From contig NC_057005.1 in assembly GCF_000002595.2 (NCBI RefSeq), positions 530,281 to 594,280 on the forward strand: a stretch of 64,000 nucleotides of DNA, written 5' to 3'. The position numbers and the translations under genes are program-made. The DNA comes from Chlamydomonas reinhardtii (Eukaryota > Chlorophyta > Chlorophyceae > Chlamydomonadales > Chlamydomonadaceae). Shown here one piece after another: positions 33,670 through 46,600 of the stretch. The notes below the pieces were generated by a model. The model worked only from the letters and a program-made list of their open reading frames with translations. It was not told where the DNA came from and searched no databases. Each line of letters begins with the position of its first letter. Within the stretch, counting starts at the first letter, position 1.

Positions 33670-36600
33670 TCATTTCCCCCCGGTTGAATCAAATTTGAGT
33701 TTTACTACGGACGCGTTCAGCAGCTCCTGCGCGGGGTCGTCACCGCCGCCTGTGCCCGCGGGCTTGCGGCCCGGCATCGGCGAGTTGGGCTCCGTGGGCA
33801 CGCCACCTGCCAGGGTGTAGCGAGCAAAGCAAGCGGGGCGGTGAGCAAAGGATCCCGGCTGCTGTCAGCACGCTCAGGACCCTGCGGCCTTGATGGACTG
33901 TCCTCGGGTCAAGAGTGCGAGCCCACCCGCCCCATGCATGCGCAAGTGCATTCTGCTGCCTATCCATCCTTGCCTGCCCCCGCTCTGCCCTCACGCGCTC
34001 ACCTTTGGGTGCCAGCAGCTTGCCGCCCTTGCGCTGTGCGGCTGCCGCCGCTGCGGCGCCCGCCCCACTGAGGTCGTACATGGAGGCCGCGGCGCCGTCG
34101 CCGCCCAGGCTGCGGCTGCTGGCGCTGCGGGACAGCGCCGCGCCCATGCTCTTGTGGCCCAGCGTGGAGCGCATGGTGCGGCGACCTGGGGGGAACACAG
34201 GGCGGCGTGCAGGAGGCAGGGCTCAATCCCCCTAATGGTGTCTCCAATGCGCACGTATACGTGCGAGCGGGTCCTGTTTCAGACTTTCAGAGAGGCGCCT
34301 GCCTGACTGACTACCTGCGGGTGCTGCCCCAGTGCCTATACAGCCCGAACTGCCCGACCCGTCAAGGGCTGGGGCCAGGGCTCACCAGTGGGCGAGACAT
34401 CGCGGGAGGGCGACGCCTCGTCCTCGCCGTCCTCGCCCTCGGCGCCCGCCTGCCCCGGCACGCCGCCCGCCGCAGACGTCTTCTTGGTCCGGCCGATGTC
34501 GCCGGTGGGCGGGTCGAAGGGCATGATCTCCTCCACCACCTACACGGCGGGGCAGTGTGTGGCGTGCATGCGGAGGTGTGGTGCGGTGCGGTGCGGTGTG
34601 GTGTGGTGGGCGACGCAAACCGGGCGAACATGGCGACCAGCCTCTAATTCTAGTATGGCGAGAGGCTTCAACAGTGCTGAAAGGGACAGGCACGAACTCG
34701 CGCACGCACGCACGCACGCACCGGCCGCAACGCCGCGTATGTCGTGAGCAGGCGGCGGTAGGTGACCCAGGCGGGCGCGGCGTTCTCGCGGCCGCCCACC
34801 AGCTCGTCCACGCGGCGGGCCAGGTCCACGTAGCTGGGCAGGTCCGCCTTCACCTTCTGCAAGGGGGGGGGGAGGCAGGGGGGAGAGAGGCAGGCAATGG
34901 AATGGTAAAGAACGAGCAGGGAGGTGCGGGTGTGTGGTTTCGCAACATGCCGGTAGGTGTGCGCTTTCGCTTTACAGGCCCACTTCAATATGTGCGGATC
35001 GGGTAGGAACGACACGGTGGTTGGACCCAGCTCATGTATAGCTGGGGAGTGACTAGTCGCTACACTGCCTGGCCAGCCCGTGCCGTGTGTGTAAACGCCC
35101 CCCCCCCCCACACACACATACACACGACGCCCCCTACGAGTATCTGCTTTGCGCCTGTCGCCCCTGCCTGTACTTCGCTAGCTTAGTTTGGTTTGGTTTC
35201 GCTTGGGCTGGCATTTACAACCCCCCCTCCCCCCGGCTCCTGGGTCCTGAGATTGGTCTTGAGTCCTGCGCACCTCTGGGTGGCTCTTGCCGACCGCCAC
35301 CTGCTGCTCCACCGCCACGCGCATCAGCCGCCAGCTCTCCTCCAGCAGCTCGAACTCGTCGTAGGGCGGCAGCGCGCGCATGGGCTCGTGCCGTGACACG
35401 TGCGTGGAAATGCCAACAAAGCCTAAGGGGGAGAGGAGCCGGTGGGGCACAGCAGTTTGAGGCGCAGGGCGTAGACAACATGCAGGATGTATCTTGCAGG
35501 GGTCCCCGTCAGTGTAAGAAATGCAATGCGAGCGAAACCGCATCCTCAGCCGCAACCAGCAACCGCCGACCCGCCTCACCGCTCTCCAGCACCACGCGGC
35601 ACAGGTGTCTGCCCAGGTCGGCGCTGGCTGGCCCGGCTGCGCGCGCCGCCTCCACGTACAGCGACAGGATGCGGCCGGGCGCCAGCGCGGCGGCCTTCTC
35701 GGGGTTGAGTGTGCGCAGGAACATGGACAGGTCGTCGGGCGTGACCAGCTTGCGGCCCATGTTCTCAAAGTTGGCCCTGCGCGCGAGGAGGAGGAGGCGG
35801 CGTGGGGCCGTGGGGTGTTTGGGGCATATGTGGGGTGCGGAACGCCAGGTGTGTGGCAGCCATGCCCGCTTGACGTCGGCGCCACCGTTGCGCCTCCGCA
35901 CAACTCCGCATCCCCAGCCCCACCTCTGTCACCCACCTCCACACGCCCACCCGCCCACCTGAACATGGCGCACAGGGACTCGCTGTCCTCGCGGTACTGC
36001 GCCACGAAGGCCCGCAGGATGGCCTCCAGCGCCAGCTCCAGGTCGATGGACTTCTCCTCGTCATTCAGAGCCTGCGCGTATGGGGCGCGGTGAATGGAGC
36101 TCAGCGTGTGTGCAGGCGAGGCAACGGTGCACCGTACGTGGCTGCAGCCCACACACCGCAGCCAAAGACCCAACACCAACACTGCCGTTGCCCATCACCC
36201 GCGGCCCGCCAGCAGCCCTTGCGGCCCTCCCGCACACACCATGTGCCGCACGTAGTCGGGCGTGGCCGCCACGTCGTCGCGGGTGGTGGCGAAGGAGCCG
36301 CGCAGGAACTCCCGAGCCAGCCGCGTCAGCACCTTGGCCTTCACCAGCGAGAAGCCCTCAGCCGCCTCCGCGATCAGTGGGCCCGCGCGCGCGTGCACCC
36401 TGTTCGAATGATTGCATAGGCCAGAGGTGTGAAGCTTGGCTACGGGGGCAGGCTGCGTTATGTTTGTACCATGCGCAACTGCAGTTCCCGGTCCCTAGCC
36501 GGAAAGCGTTATTGGGACCGAAGCCCAGGCGGCACCAGGCGGCGCGGGGCCAAGGCGTGAGCGCCGGCCCCGGCCAGTGCCGGTGCAGTGGTGGCGGGCG

Positions 36601-39068
36601 CACCTGTTGACGAGTGTGAGGTAGAACTCGGCGGCGGCGGGCGGCAGGGGGGCGCGCGTGAGCGGATCCTCCGCTGCTCCGGCGGCCGCCGGCGGCTCGG
36701 GTAGCCCCAGTAGCCGCGAGAAGGTGCGCACCTGCAGCGCAATGGTGGAGGTGGACGTTGCATGGACATGCCAGCGTGCTACATCTCCAGCGCCGCCGCA
36801 ACCCATCAGGCCACAACCATTCCACCCAAGCGCACACCCTATTGTGCCCTCACGAGCATGGTCAAACACCCCCCCTCTAACCCGTTTCCATCGGCGCAAC
36901 GGCCCATGTCCACACGCACGCCGCCACACACCTTGGGGTGCTGGCTCCTGAACCTCCTGACGGCGCCCAGGAAGGCCGCCAGATGCAGCTCCGCCGCCTG
37001 CCGGCAGCCGTAGCGGCTGGTGAAGAAGTCGTACATGGCGGCCTCCAGCGGCTGCCGGGGCCCCGCCACACCGCCCAGGAGGCCCTCCTCCTGCGGCGGT
37101 GGCAAGGGGAAAGTGGAGGTGGTGTGGTGGGACGGAGCGGTGGCGGTGGCGGTGGTGGTGGTGGAGTCCGTTGGCGCATCAGGGATATACGAGGGCATAC
37201 CGTCCGGAGGAAGCAAACGATTGCAGACTGCTCACAATCAGACCGCCTTCCTCGCCTCTCCGCCCCGACAACTCCCACCTCCCTCCCGCCCGCCCCCTCA
37301 CCCCCTCACCGCGCGTATGTCTGCCTGCAGCTTCTCCACGTACAGCTGGCTGATGGTCACCAGCGTCACGTCGAAGGACCAGCTGCTGGCCAGCCAGCGC
37401 AGCACCGTGTCGGTCTGGCGGAGGGGAGTGGGGGGCGGGGGGGGTGAAGGGGAGGGGTGGGTTGGAGGGGAGGGGTGGGGTGGAGGGGAGTGGCTGGGGA
37501 GCGGAGTGAGGCGGAGCGTGGGGATGTAGCAGGGAAGGGCAGGCACAGCGAAACGCCGGGTACGGGACGGGCTGGCAATAGGATTGGTCAGGCGGTAAGG
37601 GCGTGCATCCATTGACCCGCACACCCGACGTCTCCTGCACCTCCCGCACGCCGCCTCCGTCTCCCTGCCTCCGTCCCGCTGCCTTTCCCCAGACGCTCCC
37701 CCCGCCGCCTCACCTGGTAGTCAAAGTTGGTGTCAAAGGCCACGCCCTCCATCGCCAGCACCAGAGAGGGAAGACCCGACACAGCCGCCGCCGCGCCCGC
37801 CACCACCACCTGACCCGCCCCCGGCGTCAGCTGCCCCCCGGCCCCGGGCGAGCCCGGCGCACTCGCGCCGCCGCCCCCTCGCCCCGCGCCGCCGGCCGGC
37901 GTGCCCAGCCGGGAGCCGCCCTCGGGGTCATCACCCTCCGCCAGCTCGCCACCTCCGCCACACGCGATGATGGCCTGTCGTACGTGGTCGGGTCGGCTGA
38001 CGTGCCAGATGAAGCGCGGCGGCAGCGCCCGCTCCATCCGGTCCAACGAGGCGGCCAGGTAGCGGCGCAGGGAGGCGGTGGCGGAGCCCGTCAGAGCCTC
38101 CAGCTCCTGCAGGTGGGGGAGAGGGCGGGGAGGAGCGGGCGAGGGAGGGGAGTTCCAAATGGGGGTGGGGTTCGCAGGAGGAGTCATGCAGGATGCTGTG
38201 GAGCTGAAGGTGAATGTAGGCAACAAAAAGTCCCATCCACGCCTGGTAAAAACCCCCAGCCGCGCCCGCACCTCCCCAGCCGCGCCCGCACCTTTATCCG
38301 GGCGTGGCTGTGGCTGAGCTGCGCCTCCAGGTGCCGCTGCTTCTCCACCGCCGCCGCCACCGCCTCGCGCTTCTCGGCCTCGTACCTGCAGCAGCCGCGG
38401 CAGGCGCAGGAGGAGCAGGCGGGGGGGTTGTAAGTACCAGACCAAACTAAACCACGCCAAGCCAAACTGGGGGCAGGTGAAGCCACAAACATGTCTAGCT
38501 GCATTTTCAACTCTTCACGCCATTGATGGGCCCACCAGAGCAGGTGTTCCAGTACCCAGCGACCCTCAGCCCACACTCCCAAGCGGGAAAAAGCCACTTC
38601 CCAACCCCCATCACCAACCCCACCGCCACACCGCCCACACTCACTTCGCCTCCAGCCGCTTTGCAGTGGTGCCCACTGCCGCCTGCGCCTCGGCCACGTC
38701 ATTAGTCAGCCGCTCCGTGCGCTGGTCCACGTCCTGTGTGGGCAGCGCACGAGGGAATTGGGCGAGAGGGGATTGGGCGAGTGAGAGCCTGGTCGTAAGT
38801 TAAGTAGTGGCGGCAACGGTGTGGGCGGTTGGGCAGAGGCCCTCGGGCCACACGAACCCGCCATGCCCCTACGCGCCTGCCGCCTGCTGCACGGCCAGCT
38901 CCCCCTCTCCCCTGCCCCCCAAAGGTTTACTTTGGGATTGGAATGCAACCCCCCTCAGTGCATCCTGTTCTGCTTTTACAACCATCTTTGCAACCCCAAG
39001 CATAGGCCACGCTCTCCTCCTCGCCCTATTGAATTGGGTTCGGTTTAGTTTGGGCTAATATCTACCCC

Positions 39069-39107
<39 letters not shown>

Positions 39108-40729
39108 CGCTGAGGCACCTGCAGGTTGGCCTTGAGTGCGTCCCGCTCCCGGCTGAGGCTGGAGACCTCGGCCTGCAGGAAGCCCACCATGTTCTTGTAT
39201 TGCGCCAGCTGCCGCTCCAGCTCCACCTTGAACTCCAGAGTCTTCTTCAGCCTGCCACATTTCGCATGGTGCAATTCTTCATGTTTCCAGGGCTTTTTCT
39301 TCATGTAAGCAGCAAACAGCAAAGCCAAGTGCAAGGGCATTGCTTTCTATGTACGCAACATCTCTAAGCTTATGGTCACTCACTTGTCAGCCAGGTCCCT
39401 CAGCTCGGCCTCGGTGCGCACGAAGTCGCTCTCCAGCTTGGCCGACCGCGTCTGCGCGGTGGTGGCCGCCAGCGCCTGAGACTCCAGAGTGCCTGCCAGC
39501 TTGGACTCGCGCTCCTTGGACTCGTCCAGGCGCCGGCTGAGCTCGTGTTGGAGCGTGAACTCCGTCTGTTTGGATGAGGGGGCCAAAGGGGGGAGGCAGG
39601 TGGCGAGTTGCGGGTGGCAGGGTTTGGAAGGACGTGTCGAGCCGCGTGGTGAAGGCGGTGCCGTGGGCGGTGCGAGAATGTGCGGTACAAGTACATAGGG
39701 CACAGGCCGAGGCAGAGGCAGGAATACGAGCGGGAGAGAGGCGAGGGAGGCGGGAGGGGGCTTGGAGGGCGTGTCGTGCCGCGCACCTTGCCGGTGCGGC
39801 GCGCCACCACGGCTATGCGGCGTTTGAAGGTGGCGTTCTCGTGCGCCTGCAGCGCCCCCCGCAGGTCGGCCTGCCGCTCCCGCAGCGCCGCCAGCTCCAG
39901 CTCCGTGTCCTTGCGCTCCACACGCAGCTTGGCCAGCACGGCCTGGATGGAGGGGGAGGAGGACGAGGAGGGGGAGGAGGGGGAGGAGGTTACAAGGAGC
40001 AGGAGGCGGAGGAGCAGGACGGAGGGGAGGGGGGGAGCGGTAGGGGCGGCAAGGAGAGAGGCCGTCGGGGTTGGCGTAAGACCGCAAGCGTGAGGCCGGG
40101 AATTGGAGGGGACATAGACCCTCCACCCCTCCGCCCCTCCTTGCCCCCGCCTCAGCACGTCCCCGCCGCCCACCTCAATGCCCAGCAGCACGTTCTTGCG
40201 GCCCTCCTCCGTGGGCGCCTCATAGAAGGCCGCACGCGCCGTCTCGTACTCGCGCCGAGCCGCCTCCACCGCCCGCTGCTGCGCCTCCAGCCTGCAAGGT
40301 CGCGGCGGGCAGCAACTCAGCAATGCAGAGGAGCAGTGTGTGTGTGATGACGCGAGTCCTGGTCCCGGTCCCCCGGACAGCCGTTGGGGCCGGCGGCCCC
40401 GCAATTGTCCCACAGCCCGCACGTGTCACTCACTTGGACTGCAGCTCCAGTGCTGTACGAGACAGCTCGTCCCACTGCCGCTGCACCTGGCTGATGTCGC
40501 CGGGCGTCTGGAGAGGGGTCGGGTGGGGTGGGGGTGGCAGCGGTGGGTGGGGGTTGGGGGCAGCGGTGGGGTGGGGGCAGCTGGCGGCAAGGGTTCAGCG
40601 GGCGGGTCCATGTCAGTGCGCCACTTGGCAAAGGAGCACCTGACCCGCATAGTATCTTCGGCTTTCAGCTGTGTTCCTGACGCCTGATGCGAATCTCAAG
40701 CACGCACGCACGCACGCACACGCACACGC

Positions 40730-40770
<41 letters not shown>

Positions 40771-41375
40771 CACACACAACTCCGGCGCACCGTCTGGGCG
40801 GGCTTCGTTATGTTGTTTTTCTAACACACACACACACGCACATACCTGGTCGACGCCGTGCCCCGCCGCCGTGTCGCTGCCTGCCGCCTCCTCCGGCGCC
40901 TCCACCGCCGCCGCGTCCCGCCCCCTGTCCGCCATGAGCAGCGCCACGTCCACCTCCAGCGGCTCCAGCCGGGCAGTCAGCTCCGCCACGCAGCCGTCCC
41001 GCTCCGCCAGCGCGGCCTGCAGCGCCGCCACCTCCTGCACCGCCAGCGCGTTGGCAGCCTGGCAGGGGGAGCAGGGAGGAGGACGAGGGAGGAGGAGAGT
41101 GAGCGGACGAGTGAGGAGAAGCCGTTTCTAGCAGGGGGGACCAGCTGTGGTTTGAATGCACTGAGCTGTACAAGCGTCGCTGTGCCGCCCCGCCGCCGCA
41201 GCCGCCAGGACCCACCTTCCACTTCTTCTTCTTCTCGCGCTTGCGCTCCAGCAGCGCGCCCGCCTGGCCCATGTCGCTCTTGAGAGCCTGGCGGGTGAAG
41301 ACACGCAGATGCAGGGTGCGTGTGTGTGTGTGTGTGTGTGCGTGTGCGTGTGTGTGTATGCGTGCGTGTGCATGC

Positions 41376-41428
<53 letters not shown>

Positions 41429-43009
41429 TGTGCTTGTGTGCGTGCGCGTGCGCGTGTGTGTGTGATAAGATACGATATGTGAGGGGCGCAGCGAGTAAAA
41501 GGCAGCGAGTAAAAGGCCCTCGCACTTGGCTTCCATAATATACGTAGTTGGTTACGCACCCGCAAGCCGTGACCCGCCACGCCCGCGACTAGAGCGCCCG
41601 TGCCCGCCCCGCGGTGGGTTGCCAAGCACGCATGCGCCCGCACGCACCTCCATTTTGAGGTTTACGCCTTCCACCTCCGCCCGCAGGCTGGCGATCTCGG
41701 AGCCGCGCTTGTTGATCTCGGTCTGCATCGTCTCGCGCTGCTGCTTGGCCTGTTGAGCGGGTGCCGCAGCATAGTGCATTGCGCGTGTGTGGGCTTAGCT
41801 AAGAGTAGCACACATTGGCAGGATAGTCACTCAGCTTGCTTCCAGCCACCTCCATGACACCTCCATCACACAGCCTTCCATACACTGCCCCCCAACATCC
41901 CAGAGCTCACCATCTTCTCCACCTCGGCCTTCTCGCCCACTAGCCGTTCTATTTGTTTGAGCAGCCGCCCGCGCTCCTCGCCGGCCGCCGCGATGCGCCC
42001 CTCCAGAGCCTCCATCGCCTCCACCTGCCGCTGGATCTCCTCGTGAGCCTCCCTGCGGGTGGCGTATGGGATGATTGCATTGGATTGCATGAAACCAGAT
42101 GATGGAGCAAGGCAGCTTCCCGCTGCGTTGGCCTCAGTTCCCGTCACTAACGCCGCGCTTTCAAGTCCCGACGCATCAGTAGGATCCATCCCCTCTGGGC
42201 TCTGCAACACACACACACACACACGCCCTGCCGCCACTCACTCCAGCTCGCGCTCCGCCTCCTCGGCGCGCTGCAGCGTCTCACTCAGGTCCTGGCGCAG
42301 CTTGGTGGACTCCTCCTGGGCGGCGCCGAGCGCGCGCTCCAGGGAGGCAATCTGGAGGCAAGGTGTGTGTGCGGGGGGGGGTTGTTTTCACCATTCCGCA
42401 TAAGAAAGCGGAGACAAGGTGACGCAGGACAGGACACGTGTGCGGGGTAGCGTAAGGCGGGGGATGGCAGTGGAATTGAAGCCATGGTGACAAAATCGGA
42501 CGGTACTGGTGCAGAACCAACGCCCGCGCCGAAGGCTGAGGGGCTTCTGTCCGTGTGCACGTCTCGCCCCCCTCCCAATCCCCCTCACCAGCGCCACCTC
42601 CCCCCGCCCCTCCCCGCTCACCAGCGCCTTCTTGTTTTCAATGTCCAGCAGTGCGCCCGCCAGCGTCTGCTGCGCCAGGTCCGACGCCACCTTGGCCTGC
42701 TCCGTGGCGGCGGCCAGGGTGGACAGCTCGCCATTCTTGTGCTCGATCTTGCCCTCCAGCGTGCGGATCTGCAGGAGGGGGTGGTTAGAGGCGCGGGAGG
42801 GGGGAGTTAATCTTGAACCAATCCCGTAAGGAAACAGTCGCGCGGCAAGGAGAACTGCATAGCGGGAGGGGGGGCTGTAAATGGGGCGTTGCAAGGATGT
42901 TTGCAGGGGGGGCGGGTAGCTGTCCCTTGAAGACGGAGCACCGTAAGCAACACGCGTGAAGTGCCGATGACGAGGGGGCCAACGGGCGAGAGGTATTGGA
43001 GTGTACACG

Positions 43010-43072
<63 letters not shown>

Positions 43073-43591
43073 CCGCAGTAGCCCACCTGTCGCTCCGCCC
43101 GGAATATGCTCCACTGCAGGTCGCCGGCGCGTTTGGACGCCTCCTGGAAGCGCTGCTTGTAGAAGCCGCGGGCAATGTCCTGGCGGTTACGGTGGGAGTG
43201 GAGAGGAGCGGGTGGGGCACTTTGGACGTGCGTACATGGGCTTGCATGGGTGTCCCAACTCTGACGGCAGCCCCTCTGAAGCAACGAACCCCAACCTCCA
43301 CACTCCACAGCCCCGGCAGGCTCCCAAACCTCCAGCCCGGTCGCACCCAACCTCCCACGCCCCTCCGTCCCTGGCCCCATTTGCCCCACTCCCCTCCCCT
43401 CCCCTCTCCTGCCCTCACCTGCGCCGCCGCCGCCTTGGCGTAAATCACCATGCTGCGGCTTATCTCCGCCAGCGTCTCGCCCTCCGCCGCCAGCCGCGCC
43501 TGCAGGCGGCCAATGGTCTGGTCGCGCGCCTCCACGTCCGACTGCAGCAGTCCCGTGGCGTCAGCCAGCGTGTTGCGCTCCACCTGCACAC

Positions 43592-43664
<73 letters not shown>

Positions 43665-46600
43665 TGTGTGTTAAAGAGCACAAGGAAAACGTTGCGCAAC
43701 GACAGTGTATGTGTGTGCATATAACGATCATGATGTGTGTGAACGTGTGTTAGGACAGTGCATGGTGTACAGTACGTGTGTTTGTGTGGATAAAGAAACA
43801 ACATGCTCTTGCGAGTATTCCGTTGAAACCCTCAGCGACAGCAACGAGCGGTACAACCCGTGCAGCCCGTGCACCCCGCCCGCCCCCCCCGCACCAAGCA
43901 GACGAGGCCCCCTGCGCCTGACGCACCTGTGTGCGCTGCAGGCTGTCGGAGGTGGTGGCCAGGCTGTCAGTGAGCCGGGCAATCTGCCGGTCCGCATCTG
44001 CCTTCAGCCTGGGGAGGGCGGGCGGGTGGGAAGAGCGAGTCAAAACACGTGTGTGCATGCATGAAGAGGCTCCGTGCCCAGACATTGAAACCACTTTCCG
44101 AGCCCCATCGCCACTCCGCCTTCCCCCCCGCAGTTTGTTTCTTTCCCAAAGGATGGTGGGAACTGGACACTACCCCGCGACCCCAATCACTCACTCCTTG
44201 AGTGCCTCCAGCTCGGCCTCCAGCCGCTGCGCAGTGACGTGCGCCGCCGCCGCGTCCTCCTCCGACCGGGTCAGAGAGCGCTGCAGAGCCGCCGCGGCGT
44301 TGCACGTGCGGTCCAGCTCCGTCTGCGCCGTTGGGGGCCGGCATGGGGCGGTGAGCGGGTGACGCGTGTGGGCGGCATGTGTACTACCGGCATGCACACA
44401 ATCAATAATATCGTCAGTACAGGATTGCGGCGCCCATGCCTCGTTTATCAGCACTCAATTCATTTTGTTTAGTCATCATCGCGCCTCCGGACTCGAAGGA
44501 GTTAGTGAGGCCGCATGGACTTCAAGCCATGTAACATACTCATGCTCAGCACCCAGCTTCAGCTGACGCCCGCAATGCCTGGTGCATGCACCGGTCGCTG
44601 CCTGCGCTCACTCCGCCACCCCCACCTGCAGCTCATGCTCCTTGAGTTTGGCGCTGCGCAGCCCGTCCCGCGCCGCGTACAGCTGCCGCGCGTTGCCGGC
44701 GGCCAGTTCCGTCTGGAGGGGGCGGCGGCGGGGTCGGGGTCGGGGGCGGGGGCGAGCGGGCGGAGAGCAGGGGGGCAGGGGTGTTGCGAGGTGGGCAGGC
44801 CGGTGCACAGCTGGGGTTAGACACCCGGCCGACGGTGTGGCTTGCCTCAGGCAAGTTGCTGCACGCCCACATCGCTGGTCCACAACAACTACACACAAGC
44901 ACCTCGACTGACTGACCCCGCCGGCCCTCGCCCTCACTCCCTTCCTCCCTCCCACCCTCACCTGGTCCCGCCAGTTCTGGTACAGCTGCCTGGTCAGGTC
45001 CCCCACCAGGTCCGCATACAGCAGCGTCACCTCGGCGCGAGCCCCCGGCTCCAGCGGCGGCAGCGGAGCCCGCTGCGGCCCCCCGCCGCCACTGCTGCTG
45101 CTGCTGCCGTTGACGGCGCCAGCCGCTGCTGCCGCCGCTGCTGCTGCTGCTGCCGCCGCTTCTGACGGCATCATGCCTCCGCTACTGCCCCTCCCCACGC
45201 CGGAGCGGTGTGACGGCGGCCCTGAGGCCAGGTCGCTAGCGGCGTCGTGGCCACCAGCGTCGGCGTCGGCGGCGCCCTCCGCGGCGGCTGCGGCCGCCGC
45301 TGCGGCCTTGGCGGCCGCCTCTGCCGCCGCCGCCGCCTCCTGCGCCTGCCGCGCCGCCGCCAGCAGCCCTTCCAGCTGGTCCGACGTGGCCTTGTTCGGC
45401 TGCAGGCGGGACACGGGACGTAGCCGTCCATGCAAAAACGGAGATGATTGACGCCAATGCAATGGTGCAAACAAACCTGCATCCTGCCGCCTCAGCGCCA
45501 AGTGCCCATGGGAGTGTCGATGCCAACCCCGCTCCGCCTCGCCCCCCCTCACCCCGCCTCGCCTCGTCCCCCCTCACCCCGCCTCGTCCCCCTCGCCCCG
45601 CCTCTCCCCCCCTCACCCCGCCTCGCCTCTCCCCCCTGGTTTAGTTTGGGCTGGTTTTTACAACCCCCCTCACCCTGAGCGCCGTGTCCATGGCCAGTGC
45701 CTCGTACACGCCCCGCACGTGCTCCACCAGCGCCCCCGCGCGCCCCTCCGCCTCCGCCAGCTGCTGCGTGAGGCCGTCGCGCTGCAGGATGAGGTCCACC
45801 TGCGCCATGGCGGCGGACGACAGCTGGCCCGTGGCGTCCTCCAGCTGCGCCTGCAGACGCACCCTGCAGCGAGGTAGGAGAGACGAGGGAGGTAGGAAAG
45901 GAGGAGGGGGAGGAGGAGGTCGGTTCAGCACACTCTTCAACCCTGGCCCGCCCTTGCCCCGTCCGATCCTCATCCTTCTTCCTGGTATCCAGACCCCCGC
46001 ACATCCCCGCGGGGGAGCCCCGGCCCGGCCCCCGGGTGTCGCGTGGCCGCGCACCTCTCCTCCACCTCCGCCACGTATTTGGACACTGCGGCGTTGTGCG
46101 CCTGCCGCTCCCGCTCCAGCACCCCCTGCAGCTCCTGCAGCTGCCCCTTGAGCGCCTGCCGCGCCGCCCGCTCCTCGGCGTGCGCGTTGGTCAGCCACGC
46201 CACCGCCTTCTCCGTGTTCACGCTGTCCTGCCGCGCCTGTGGGCAGGGGGCGGGTGGGCAGACGGTCAGGTGCGCTGCTGAGTAAACTACACCCATAGGC
46301 GCGGCGTTCCCGAGCAAGCGCAACACGTTCGAAAAGCAGTAGGACAGACCGACAAACATATCTGTGGGGTTGACCCACCACTCAAACCCAAACCCCAAAT
46401 GCCCCATCCTCGCCTCCCAGACTCATGACATCTTCACCTTAATCTTGGGGCTCGGGCAGTAACCCCGCACGCACACCCCATCACCCGCCCCGCCCTCCCC
46501 TTCGCCTTCCGCGCTCCTCACCCCCGATCTCCCCCCCCCCCGCCCTCCGCCCACCCCCTCACCTCGCTGAGCTGCTCCTTTGCGAACAGCAGCTCCGCCA

